Shown: positions 36,067-43,911, counted from the stretch's first letter. The stretch is DNA of 54,412 nt from Promethearchaeota archaeon (GCA_016839705.1 JAEOTR010000012.1:1-54412), one strand, 5' to 3'. Notes: generated by a model from the letters alone, not told the origin. Program-made: numbers and translations.

Positions 36067-36143
36067 CGTAGGCTTTTACCCCACGCAAGGGGCGTTGTAT
36101 CCAATTTTTATTATTTTTATTGGATATTCATCCTAAGCCCACG
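36067..36143 (-). promoter_or_regulatory. candidate SECIS-type RNA structure at the vhuU stop/3' UTR
   Basis: On the minus-strand transcript, CGUGGGCUU (36143-36135) can pair over nine bases, with one G-U, with AAGCCUACG (36075-36067). Inside, UAUCCAAU/AUUGGAUA (36126-36119 with 36105-36098) forms an eight-pair hairpin with an A/U-only loop. A second small hairpin has GGGG (36089-36092) and CCCC (36079-36082) on the plus strand. An AUGA overlaps the vhuU stop at the junction. Archaeal SECIS elements usually sit in the 3' UTR, as here, and selenoprotein mRNAs of Lokiarchaeota are reported to have eukaryote-like SECIS with an AUGA core. The matching 3' GA is not obvious, so this is a candidate only. 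Confidence 0.45.
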
Positions 36144-36277
36144 TTCATCTCTCGAGAGTAAATCTCAGTGCCCTCCTCATCAACAACTGTGATGTGAGCA
36201 GCACACGATAGTCAGCAGTCAAAACAGCGAACTATCATTTCTAAGAGATTTACCACACCTTCTGGTACATCACTCAT
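36128..36277 (-). CDS. vhuU: selenocysteine-containing hydrogenase subunit VhuU (in-frame TGA)
   Basis: ATG 36277 opens a 49-codon frame ending at TGA 36130-36128, interrupted by one in-frame TGA at 36214-36212 (codon 22). Reading that TGA as selenocysteine gives RCFDCULSCAAH. This is the C-terminal nickel-binding motif of [NiFe] hydrogenases (DPCxxCxxH), with Sec as the first ligand, Cys25 as the second and His28 at the protease cleavage point; the usual Pro is Cys21. The following 21 residues would be the cleaved tail. The preceding gene vhuA ends without this motif, as in methanogens where VhuU is a separate selenopeptide completing VhuA. Position, motif and missing partner end agree. Selenocysteine factors lie outside the window. 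Confidence 0.9.
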
Positions 36278-36319
36278 CTTTTTTGTTCACTTTTTCCTTT
36301 AATTTTCAATTTATATTAT

Positions 36320-37627
36320 TTATTTAATCCATGGGTCTGGTAATTTTAAACTATCAAGTGCTTTGTCTTCGAAAACTTGTTTAGCAACATGCATTAATGT
36401 CTTTTCAATTCCAGCTATATTGTGGTTGGTAGCAACTAAAAGGTTAGCTTTTTTACAGATACCTTCGGCATCAGACCAGATGTTATATAATAGTAATCCT
36501 CGTGGCGCTTCAGTTACTCCTACACCATTTCCTTCCCTTGGTTGGACATCAAGAGTTTTACAGTCTGGATTGACCACGTCAGGATCTTGAAGAAGGGTAG
36601 CAATAACTTCAATTGATTCAACGAGTTCTATAAGTCTAGCCCAATGATACGCAAATGTGTGATGGATAACATTAGTACCAACTTTTGCTCTCATTGCTTG
36701 TAATGCCTCATCTGCTAATGGAGTCGCCATTTTATCAGCACAGTTAATCATCGCTAGAGTATTAGCCCTATAAATTCCTTCGGGATATCCCGCGGGTTTA
36801 TAATACATATGGGTTGCGTAAGAATGTTCTGGAATGTGTTCTCCTAATGCGTCTAAATATTTTTGTGGAGCATAATCAAATTTTTCTCCAGTGGGAGAGA
36901 CAATTCTAATATCGCCATCATAAATATCATGAACGCCATTTTTAGTTATACCAACATAATAGGTAGGAACAACTCCGACATTAGCAACAACATCCCAATA
37001 ATCTTCGACAACTTTCAACCCGATTTCTACTGTCTTCTTTGACCATTCAACTTGATCCTCGATTTGTTTTAAAAACAAATCCCTTGCGCTTTCGTCCATA
37101 GGCTTCTTCATACCACCGACAATCGCCGAAACAGGATGTACAGACTTTCCACCGATTTCTTGGCATAACTTTTGACCAAAATCCATCATCTTTAATGCCA
37201 TTGCACCTACATCTGGCATTTGATTAATAACATGTACTACATTCCGTAATGCAGGATCAGCCATAGGTCCTAATAAGAAATCCGGGGCTGCGAGTGCATA
37301 AAAATGCAGTGCATGTGATGAATATTGTTTTGCGTTTTGTAATAATTGTCGTAATTTATATGCCGCAGGAGGAATCTGTACGCCCCACGCATCTTCTACA
37401 GCTTTAGTAGGTGTTAGATGATGAGGAATCGGACAAATACCACAAATTCGGGGAGTTATTCTTGGAATATGTTCACAGTAACGCCCTTCGAGAAATTTTT
37501 CAAAAAATCTCGTAGATGTAATACTAAATTGAACATCTTGAACAGTTCCATCATCACCAAGTTTCACTTTTAACGTGTTATGGCCTTCTAATCGAGTAAC
37601 AGGTTCGACAACAATTTCTTTTCCCAT
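36320..37627 (-). CDS. vhuA: F420-non-reducing [NiFe] hydrogenase large subunit (split), VhuA
   Basis: The product has 435 residues. The N-terminal nickel motif is intact: PRICGICPIPHHLTP with Cys62 and Cys65, after VVEPVTRLEGH. The C terminus ends DSLKLPDPWIK and lacks the DPCxxCxxH motif that normally supplies the other two cysteine ligands; that motif is on vhuU, which starts 43 bases downstream. The length and PRLLLYNIWSDAEG-like region (RGLLLYNIWSDAEGICKKANL) fit group 3c MvhA/VhuA. With VhuG it splits H2 and passes electrons toward HdrABC. The gene is three bases after vhuG. Confidence 0.95.
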   Translation of the reverse strand: MGKEIVVEPVTRLEGHNTLKVKLGDDGTVQDVQFSITSTRFFEKFLEGRYCEHIPRITPRICGICPIPHHLTPTKAVEDAWGVQIPPAAYKLRQLLQNAKQYSSHALHFYALAAPDFLLGPMADPALRNVVHVINQMPDVGAMALKMMDFGQKLCQEIGGKSVHPVSAIVGGMKKPMDESARDLFLKQIEDQVEWSKKTVEIGLKVVEDYWDVVANVGVVPTYYVGITKNGVHDIYDGDIRIVSPTGEKFDYAPQKYLDALGEHIPEHSYATHMYYKPAGYPEGIYRANTLAMINCADKMATPLADEALQAMRAKVGTNVIHHTFAYHWARLIELVESIEVIATLLQDPDVVNPDCKTLDVQPREGNGVGVTEAPRGLLLYNIWSDAEGICKKANLLVATNHNIAGIEKTLMHVAKQVFEDKALDSLKLPDPWIK

Positions 37628-37630
37628 TTT

Positions 37631-38953
37631 TTATTCGCCTCCTTTAAAACTTCTATTAGTTGCTAAGGTAAATTTCTCAAATGTGCCTATGTGGTCCTTT
37701 ACCTGAGCGAGTAATTCCTTTTTGGAAATACTCACATTATATCCTTTAAGTATTAGGTCTGCAAATCTCTCTGCTTGATTAACACCCCACTCAGTCTGAC
37801 CAAAACAGCCTGTACATGGAGAATTAACCTTTATACACATACCACCACAGCCAGCTTGAGTAATGGGGCCCGCACAAATATATCCTTGTTCAATAAAACA
37901 ATCTTCCATATTAGGAAGCCCCTCGTAGTCTCTTTTAACTCTAGTCATTGTAGATTTACTCCCAATAATTCTGGGACAAGTATCACAGACAGTTGAAATT
38001 TCAGTGAAGCCACGATTATCCTTTAAGAATTCCATCAATGTTCTAGCGATCTCTTCTGTCGTAGGAGGGAGATTTGCTAATACAATTCCAGGAGAACCAT
38101 GTCTCTTTATATTTTTTAATATATCTCCTGCTAAATCAAATCCCGCCATTAAAGGAATGTTTAAAAATAGTGGCAGGAATTCATAAAGAGTCTTCATGTC
38201 TCCCGAACTGAGTTTACCTGGTTTTTTTGCCATTTTAACTAGTTTATCCGCCCTAGAATCAACCGTTTTCGCAGGTCCAAAGCAACCAACACAAGGTTTA
38301 TTATCACTAGTACACTTTAAACTGCACCCGATACTAGTAATTGGACCGAAGCAGAGTGTTCCTCTATCCAATAAACAATTTTCTTTAATAGCGCAATTGT
38401 TGCAGAATGCTAAATCATTCATCGGTTGTGCTTTCTGCCCTAATAAGAAAACTACTGCGCTTGCAATTGCTTCTGGTTTTGGAGGACATCCAGACATATA
38501 CGCATCAACTTTAATAATTTCATCAACAGGAACGATTTTATCGGTGAATCCTGGCATATTAATCGTTGGCTCTCCACTACTTCCATCAGCTATACTTTCT
38601 ACTTCCGAAAATTTACGCTTTACTAAGTTATTCTTGTTCCATTGATTAGCTAATCCATGCACATTACCATAACATGAACAAGATCCGAAAGCTATAATTA
38701 AAGCTGATTTTTGTCGTAGTAATTTTGTTTGTTCGATATCATGTTTAGTTCGTAAACTCCCTTCAACAAATCCTACAAGAATTTCTCCGTCTGCTCTTGC
38801 TTTCAATGAGTCATATTTAAAATCAACTACAGCTGGCCAATAGACAATCTCTAATGCTGGAAGTATATTAAGCAAACCTAAATGTAGATTGAGTAAGCTT
38901 TGATGACACCCCCAACAATCAGAATTTTGTAAGAATGCTACTTTTACAGCCAT
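37631..38953 (-). CDS. vhuG: F420-non-reducing hydrogenase small subunit with duplicated Fe-S module, VhuG
   Basis: The product has 440 residues, against about 300 usual for MvhG. The N-terminal part has the proximal-cluster ligands (SDCWGCHQSL, GSCSCYG, SGCPPKPEAI). Two copies of the C-terminal cysteine module follow. The first starts at Cys184 (CNNCAIKENCLLDRGTLC, GPITSIGC, CVGCFGP) and the second at Cys323 (CDTCPR, EDCFIEQGYICAGPITQAGC, CTGCFGQTEWG). Each should bind two iron-sulfur clusters. The duplication may lengthen the electron wire or replace the missing MvhD, which is not encoded nearby. It is the first gene of the operon and diverges from tusA. Confidence 0.93.
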   Translation of the reverse strand: MAVKVAFLQNSDCWGCHQSLLNLHLGLLNILPALEIVYWPAVVDFKYDSLKARADGEILVGFVEGSLRTKHDIEQTKLLRQKSALIIAFGSCSCYGNVHGLANQWNKNNLVKRKFSEVESIADGSSGEPTINMPGFTDKIVPVDEIIKVDAYMSGCPPKPEAIASAVVFLLGQKAQPMNDLAFCNNCAIKENCLLDRGTLCFGPITSIGCSLKCTSDNKPCVGCFGPAKTVDSRADKLVKMAKKPGKLSSGDMKTLYEFLPLFLNIPLMAGFDLAGDILKNIKRHGSPGIVLANLPPTTEEIARTLMEFLKDNRGFTEISTVCDTCPRIIGSKSTMTRVKRDYEGLPNMEDCFIEQGYICAGPITQAGCGGMCIKVNSPCTGCFGQTEWGVNQAERFADLILKGYNVSISKKELLAQVKDHIGTFEKFTLATNRSFKGGE

Positions 38954-39271
38954 TTTATATCAATTTTTTGTTGTTTTTTTATTTGGTTAAATTAGCTAAT
39001 TTGTAATAAAAAAAATTAGTTGAGATAGTGTATTCTTAACTTTATTAAAAGCTTCTGATTCAATTAATATTCTATTTAAGAGAAGTTCAGAAAAGATTAT
39101 GAATATATATTCATAAACGAGAAATATCTAATTAAGAGCTCGATTTTCGAAATAATTTTATAATTTAAAGTGATATCTTGGGGAATATTAATTAATTTTA
39201 AATATTCTAAAGTATAAAATTTATTATCGATTTTAAATCGAATAATTATTCAAAAAAAAAGTTGGATTAAA
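38954..39271. promoter_or_regulatory. divergent promoter region with two palindromes
   Basis: This 318-base AT-rich region separates vhuG (minus) from tusA (plus) and has no gene. It contains a perfect 20-bp palindrome TTATGAATATATATTCATAA (39097-39116) and TCGATTT-T-AAATCGA (39227-39241). The latter lies between a TATA-like AGTATAAAATTT (39211-39222) and the tusA start, where a bound repressor would block transcription. A looser 7-bp inverted pair (GAATATT...AATATTC) lies near 39183-39207. Joint control of the hydrogenase and the sulfur/selenium genes is inferred. Confidence 0.5.
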
Positions 39272-39505
39272 ATGGTAGATATTACAGAAACACTGGATTG
39301 TTCGGGCGAAGTATGTCCTTATCCAGATGTGAAAAGTAAAAGAAAAGTAAAAAAGATGAATTCAGGCGAAGTTTTGGAAGTAATTGTTGATTATCCTCTT
39401 TCAGCTGAAAGAATTCCTGAAACCATGGAGTCTTTAGGGCATGAGGTATTATCTGTTGATAAAACCGGAACTTCTTCTTGGAAGATTCTAATCAAAATAA
39501 AATAA
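39272..39505 (+). CDS. tusA: TusA/SirA/YedF-like sulfur (or selenium) carrier
   Basis: The product has 77 residues. The start ITETLDCSGEVCPYPDVKSKRKVKK holds the family's CPxP motif (CPYP), whose cysteine carries a persulfide in TusA and possibly selenium in YedF-like proteins. The C-terminal half has the beta-alpha-beta pattern of the fold. It is followed after 12 bases by a YeeE/YedE transporter and then three DsrE-family genes on the same strand. YedE/YedF pairs have been linked by comparative genomics to selenium use, which fits the Sec hydrogenase encoded divergently. Confidence 0.92.
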   Translation: MVDITETLDCSGEVCPYPDVKSKRKVKKMNSGEVLEVIVDYPLSAERIPETMESLGHEVLSVDKTGTSSWKILIKIK

Positions 39506-39517
39506 GGTGAAAAAAAA

Positions 39518-40555
39518 ATGGATTTTTGGTATCAGTTAATAGCAGGGCTCATAATTGGAGCCATTTTTGGTTTTATACTGCAGCGTGGAAGATTCTGTAT
39601 GAATTCAGCCTTTAGAGATATAATCTTGCTGAAGGAATATAAACTAGCAAAAGCAGTAGCTGTCTCATTAGCAGTTCTAATGGTTGGTTTCGCAATTTTT
39701 GCATTTGGTGGAGTCATTACTTTAAACCCTAACTCTTTTCAACCAGTAGGCGCAATAGTTGGTGGTTTAGTATTCGGAATTGGAATGGTTCTTGCGGCAG
39801 GATGTGCGAGTGGAACTACATATCGCGTTGGAGAGGGTATGATAGGATCGTTGGTTGCAGCTATTGGGCTTACATTGGGCGCAGTAATGGCATCTTGGGG
39901 TGTTTTAGGAGATGTGAGAATTTACTTACGAAGTGTTGTAGATCTCGGACAAATTACCCTTTTTGGAGAGTTTGGAGCATTAGGAATGATTTTACCGACC
40001 ATGATGATTATCATTGGTTTAATCGGAATAGTATTAATGTTTTACTTCTGGGGATGGCCAGCAATTAAAAAGAAAAGAGACGCAAATGAACCTTTGATAA
40101 AAACTGAAAATTTTAAAGAATCAGCCTTTAAAAAAGGATATCCTTGGTGGGTAACAGGTATTCTTATTGGTTTAATATTAACAGCAGGTTTTATTACTTT
40201 TAATGGAGTAGTCGGAATTACAGGTGGCTGGAGACAGATAGATCAATGGCTTGTATTAGAAACTGTTATTGGTTGGGCTGGTTTTATAATTTTTGGGGTT
40301 ATTATTGGATCTTTCATTAGTGCTATCATCGCTAAAGAGTTTAAACTTAGAGCTCCAGATGGACTTACTTTATTCAAGCAGCTTATTGGCGGTCTTTTAA
40401 TGGGTTTTGGTGCTATAACAGCAGCAGGATGTAATATTACAAATATTTTAGGCGGAGTACCCCAACTTTCATTGCACAGTATAGTAGCAGGCGCTTGTAT
40501 AATGTTTGGATCTTGGATTGCAGCTTATCTATTGTTCATGTGGAGAAAAGATTAG
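39518..40555 (+). CDS. yeeE: YeeE/YedE-family transporter (sulfur or selenium compound)
   Basis: The product has 345 residues and about nine membrane helices in two halves. Conserved cysteine motifs are RGRFCMNSAFRD near 25-36, LAAGCASGTTYRVGEG near 91-106 and AAGCNITNILGG near 306-317. YeeE-type proteins import thiosulfate via such cysteines; YedE relatives are candidate selenium transporters. The Shine-Dalgarno AGGTGA is 8 bases upstream. It lies between tusA and the dsrE genes, so the imported atom is probably passed to TusA and the DsrE-like relay. Confidence 0.92.
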   Translation: MDFWYQLIAGLIIGAIFGFILQRGRFCMNSAFRDIILLKEYKLAKAVAVSLAVLMVGFAIFAFGGVITLNPNSFQPVGAIVGGLVFGIGMVLAAGCASGTTYRVGEGMIGSLVAAIGLTLGAVMASWGVLGDVRIYLRSVVDLGQITLFGEFGALGMILPTMMIIIGLIGIVLMFYFWGWPAIKKKRDANEPLIKTENFKESAFKKGYPWWVTGILIGLILTAGFITFNGVVGITGGWRQIDQWLVLETVIGWAGFIIFGVIIGSFISAIIAKEFKLRAPDGLTLFKQLIGGLLMGFGAITAAGCNITNILGGVPQLSLHSIVAGACIMFGSWIAAYLLFMWRKD

Positions 40556-40578
40556 ACTGTGGAGATGATGAGTTAAAA

Positions 40579-40941
40579 ATGGGAAGACTGGGAATTCTTT
40601 TTTTCAATGGTCCTTACCAAGCACAATCCTCAGAGACAGTAGTGAAATTAGCAAATGCTGCGTTAGACAAAGGGCATGAAGTGCATATTTTTTGCTATAT
40701 GGATGCTGTTAATGCTGCTTTAGAGAATCAAAAGAATGTTGAGGGGATCTATAATATCGAAGAGGGATTTAAAGAGATCCTCGAGAAAGGAGCAACAGTG
40801 AGATTATGTAATCTCTGTTTATTGGTAAGAGGTACCATGAAAAATTGCTTAAAGAGAGAATGCGGTGACGTTAAACGAGCAGGAACTCCTGATCTGGCGA
40901 AGATTATTGAAGAAACGGATCGATTAGTTGTAATATGTTGA
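40579..40941 (+). CDS. DsrE/TusD-like sulfur relay protein
   Basis: The product has 120 residues from ATG 40579; an upstream in-frame ATG at 40495 lies inside yeeE and is not used. GRLGILFFNGPYQAQSSETVVKLANAALDKGHEVHIF is the DsrE/F fold start, and VRLCNLCLLVRGTMKNCLKRECG contains the likely sulfur-carrying cysteines, unusually four in a short span. In TusBCD and DsrEFH complexes the E/D subunit receives persulfide from TusA. Two more DsrE-family genes follow immediately, which suggests a three-subunit complex. Confidence 0.9.
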   Translation: MGRLGILFFNGPYQAQSSETVVKLANAALDKGHEVHIFCYMDAVNAALENQKNVEGIYNIEEGFKEILEKGATVRLCNLCLLVRGTMKNCLKRECGDVKRAGTPDLAKIIEETDRLVVIC

Positions 40942-40950
40942 GGTGATATC

Positions 40951-41295
40951 ATGTCTGAAGAAAAAGAGATAGTTATACTTTTACGGCAACCTCCTCACGG
41001 TACTCTTTATCCTGTCGAGGGACTAAGGATGTCAGTTGCGGTGAGTGGTGATTTTGAACCAATAACTATAGCCATTAATGATGGTGTCTATACGTTTCTA
41101 AAGGATGTAGATAAAACCATGTATTCGATGCACATTAATTTCTTAAAAGATATTGATTTAGAAATTTATGTAGATAAAAAATCACTTGATGAGCGTGGAC
41201 TCACTAAAGATGATTTAATTGAAAGCGTTGAAATAAAGGAACATGGTGAAATCTTACAAATTATTGAAAAATCAACAGTTACCATACCATTTTAG
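40951..41295 (+). CDS. DsrF/TusC-like subunit
   Basis: The product has 114 residues, with GAGGTGAT as Shine-Dalgarno and nine bases between genes. EIVILLRQPPHGTLYPVEGLRMSVAVSGDFEPITIAINDGVYTFLKD has the DsrE-superfamily pattern, closest to the DsrF/TusC position by gene order. It contains no cysteine, as is common for the non-catalytic middle subunit. It probably forms a hexameric relay complex with the genes on either side. Confidence 0.82.
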   Translation: MSEEKEIVILLRQPPHGTLYPVEGLRMSVAVSGDFEPITIAINDGVYTFLKDVDKTMYSMHINFLKDIDLEIYVDKKSLDERGLTKDDLIESVEIKEHGEILQIIEKSTVTIPF

Positions 41296-41309
41296 GAGGT
41301 GCAAAACTA

Positions 41310-41609
41310 ATGGGCAAAAAAGTTCTGTATTTTATTTCAAGTGAAGATATAACAGGAGTACAACTTGCTATGGAACATACTGATGAGGATGATGTTACAA
41401 TATTTTTCCTTCAAAACGCGGTCTATTTTGCAAGTAAATCTAACAAAACAGTTTCCCAAGCTTTAAATCAAAACAAAACTGTGGCAGCATGTAAAGAAGA
41501 CGTAGATATCCGAGGATTAAACAATTTCATTTCTGATAAAATAAAATTAATTTCATCGAGCGATGTTATTGATTTGATTTTTGGAAGTGAGACTATTATA
41601 AATATGTAA
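41310..41609 (+). CDS. DsrH/TusB-like subunit
   Basis: The product has 99 residues behind a strong GGAGGTG Shine-Dalgarno. KVLYFISSEDITGVQLAMEHTDEDDVTIFFLQNAVYFAS and the later VAACKEDVDIRGL (single conserved Cys before the RGL turn) fit DsrH/TusB. As the third of three adjacent DsrE-superfamily genes it completes a DsrEFH/TusBCD-like set. DsrAB sulfite reductase is not present, so a biosynthetic or selenium-handling relay is more likely than dissimilatory sulfur oxidation. A T-rich run follows the gene (41630-41640). Confidence 0.82.
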   Translation: MGKKVLYFISSEDITGVQLAMEHTDEDDVTIFFLQNAVYFASKSNKTVSQALNQNKTVAACKEDVDIRGLNNFISDKIKLISSSDVIDLIFGSETIINM

Positions 41610-41730
41610 TTTAATCAATCAAACAATTCTTTTTTTTTTTATTTTATATTAAAAATTCTTAATAAATTTCTTGTTTTCTTCAGTTTGTTATAATCTAAAT
41701 TCTTTTAATTTTTGTTTCAATTTTTCATTT

Positions 41731-42783
41731 ATGAGTAAAAAAAAAGAAGGTCCCAGCATTATTAGGTTAGCTCATGGTGCGGGTGGGGTCTTACAAGAAG
41801 AGTTAATAAAATTTATCACTCAAAATATTTATTTTAAAAATGTTAATAATGGAATTGGTGTGGAGGAGTTAGATGATGGAGCGACAATTCCATTAAAAGA
41901 CTATGAAAAAGAAATAGTCATTACTGCAGATGGGCATACAGTGTTTCCTTTATTTTTTCCTGGAGGAGACTTAGGGAGTTTGAGCGTTTGTGGGACAGTA
42001 AATGATCTAATCATGATGGGGGCAGAACCGTTAGCTTTAACATCAATGATCATTATTGAAGAGGGATTTGAATTCACTAAACTTGGAGAAATCGTTAATT
42101 CTCTCAATAAGAAGGCAAAAGAAGCAAATATAGCTATTATTGCGGGAGATACAAAAATTATGCCGAGAGGTACACTAAATGAAATAATTATAGCAACAAC
42201 AGGTATTGGGATAAAAGATAAGAAAATTAGAATTTTAGATAGTTTACTGAAACCTGGAGATAAAATTATCGTTACTGGATCTATTGGGGATCATGGAACA
42301 GCATTAATGGCTTCTCGAGAGGGTTTAAATATCTCTACTGATTTAAAATCAGATATCTCATTATTACTTGAGATCTATAACGCAATCAAATTTGAGATTA
42401 CTAATAATTATATTCATGCTATGAAAGATCCTACACGAGGTGGCTTAGCTGCAGCTTTAAACGATTGGGCAGCAAAATCTAATGTAAGCATTTTGATTGA
42501 TGAAGAGGCAGTCCCAATTAAAAAACAAGTCATCGCTATATGTAATATGTTAGGATTAGATCCCTATAATATTGCCTGTGAGGGTAGAGCTCTATTGGCG
42601 GTCGATCCTTTATATTCAATAGATGTTATAGATAAATTAAAATCGACTAAAATTGGAAAGGGTGCTAAAATAATTGGAGAAGTAAAGGCTGATAATCCGA
42701 AGAGAGTATTCCTAAAAACAATTGTGGGGGGTACTAGATTTGTAGATATGCCTTTAGGAGAGCCCATTCCTCGAATTTGCTAA
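41731..42783 (+). CDS. hypE: hydrogenase maturation protein HypE
   Basis: The product has 350 residues from ATG 41731; an in-frame start 60 bases earlier adds a hydrophobic stretch foreign to the family. IIRLAHGAGGVLQEELI is the N-terminal signature, and MKDPTRGGLAAALNDWA the ATP-binding part. The C terminus PLGEPIPRIC ends in the cysteine that HypF carbamoylates and HypE dehydrates to thiocyanate, giving the CN ligands of the Ni-Fe centre. It is 12 bases upstream of hypD. No Shine-Dalgarno is visible, so leaderless initiation is likely. Confidence 0.96.
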   Translation: MSKKKEGPSIIRLAHGAGGVLQEELIKFITQNIYFKNVNNGIGVEELDDGATIPLKDYEKEIVITADGHTVFPLFFPGGDLGSLSVCGTVNDLIMMGAEPLALTSMIIIEEGFEFTKLGEIVNSLNKKAKEANIAIIAGDTKIMPRGTLNEIIIATTGIGIKDKKIRILDSLLKPGDKIIVTGSIGDHGTALMASREGLNISTDLKSDISLLLEIYNAIKFEITNNYIHAMKDPTRGGLAAALNDWAAKSNVSILIDEEAVPIKKQVIAICNMLGLDPYNIACEGRALLAVDPLYSIDVIDKLKSTKIGKGAKIIGEVKADNPKRVFLKTIVGGTRFVDMPLGEPIPRIC

Positions 42784-42795
42784 GAGGTATAGAGT

Positions 42796-43890
42796 ATGGA
42801 TATTCCTGGATTAAAACTTTTAAGGAGTAAAGAGTTCACATCTCAGATCATCAAGGCAATAAATAATACGATTAAAGAAATATCCAAACCTGTTAAATTT
42901 ATGCATGTATGCGGAACTCATGAGCATACAATCTCAAAGTATGGATTAAGGACGCTTTTACCAAAAGAAATTGAAATTCTGTCAGGTCCAGGGTGTCCCG
43001 TATGTGTCTGTCCTGCAGCAGATATTGATAAAGCTGTTGAACTTGGACAGCGAGATGATACAATTATAACAACTTTTGGAGATATGATACGAGTTCCAGC
43101 GACTACAATTTCTTTAGCTGAACTCAAGGCTAAAGGTGCCGATGTTCGAATAGTCTATGGACCAAATGATGCTGTTAAAATAGCAAAAGAGAATCCAGAT
43201 AAAGAAGTTATATTTTTTGCCATAGGGTTTGAAACTACTGTTCCCTTAATTGGGTATGAATTACAATCTAATCCTCCGTCGAACTTTTCTGTGATATGTG
43301 CTCATAAATTAATTCCAGCTGCTTTAGAACTTTTAATGAGCCAGTCTCAACTCCAAATTGATGGATTTATATCACCGGGTCATGTTTCGACCATAATCGG
43401 TATGAAGCCATATGAAATATTTTCACAAGGGTATAAAATTCCTAATGTAATTTCGGGATTTGAACCTAACGATGTTTTGCTCTCAATTTTTATGCTTTTA
43501 AAACAAGTGAGAGATAGAAAATATGACTCTTTAAATGAATATTCTAGAGTTGTTAAACCAGAAGGAAATAGAATTGCTCAAAGTATTATTGAGGATGTTT
43601 TTCAGCCTGTTTCCTCTCCATGGAGGGGAATCGGGAGAGTTCTTGATGGAGGTTTAGTTATTAGAAAAAACTATGAAGAATTTGATGCAGATAAAAAATA
43701 TGATATAAAGATTGAAAAGTCTCAAGATATTCCTCCTGGTTGTTCATGCCACTTAATAATGGTCGGAAAACTCTATCCTTATGAATGCAAGTTATTTAGA
43801 AAAGAGTGTACTCCAATTAATCCAATTGGACCTTGTATGGTATCAATGGAAGGCACATGTTCTATTTACTATAAATACCATAGTGAATAA
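42796..43890 (+). CDS. hypD: hydrogenase maturation protein HypD
   Basis: The product has 364 residues. Motifs of the Fe-CN/CO scaffold are all present: MHVCGTHEHTI, LSGPGCPVCVCP, TFGDMIRVP, FFAIGFETTVP and the C-terminal [4Fe-4S] cysteines in CSCHLIMVGKLYPYECKLFRKECTP and GPCMVSMEGTC. HypD holds the iron with HypC while HypE delivers cyanide. It is in an operon with hypE (12-base gap). The stop is followed by a 385-base gap before hypF. Confidence 0.97.
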   Translation: MDIPGLKLLRSKEFTSQIIKAINNTIKEISKPVKFMHVCGTHEHTISKYGLRTLLPKEIEILSGPGCPVCVCPAADIDKAVELGQRDDTIITTFGDMIRVPATTISLAELKAKGADVRIVYGPNDAVKIAKENPDKEVIFFAIGFETTVPLIGYELQSNPPSNFSVICAHKLIPAALELLMSQSQLQIDGFISPGHVSTIIGMKPYEIFSQGYKIPNVISGFEPNDVLLSIFMLLKQVRDRKYDSLNEYSRVVKPEGNRIAQSIIEDVFQPVSSPWRGIGRVLDGGLVIRKNYEEFDADKKYDIKIEKSQDIPPGCSCHLIMVGKLYPYECKLFRKECTPINPIGPCMVSMEGTCSIYYKYHSE

Positions 43891-43911
43891 AAATCCTAAA
43901 TAGACCACGGA

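Noticed and set aside
36060..36250. Reading the vhuA-hdrC gap as an untranslated spacer or a decayed gene because of the stop codon.
   Set aside because: The hydrogenase nickel motif is conserved on both sides of the TGA and vhuA lacks it, which favours recoding over decay.
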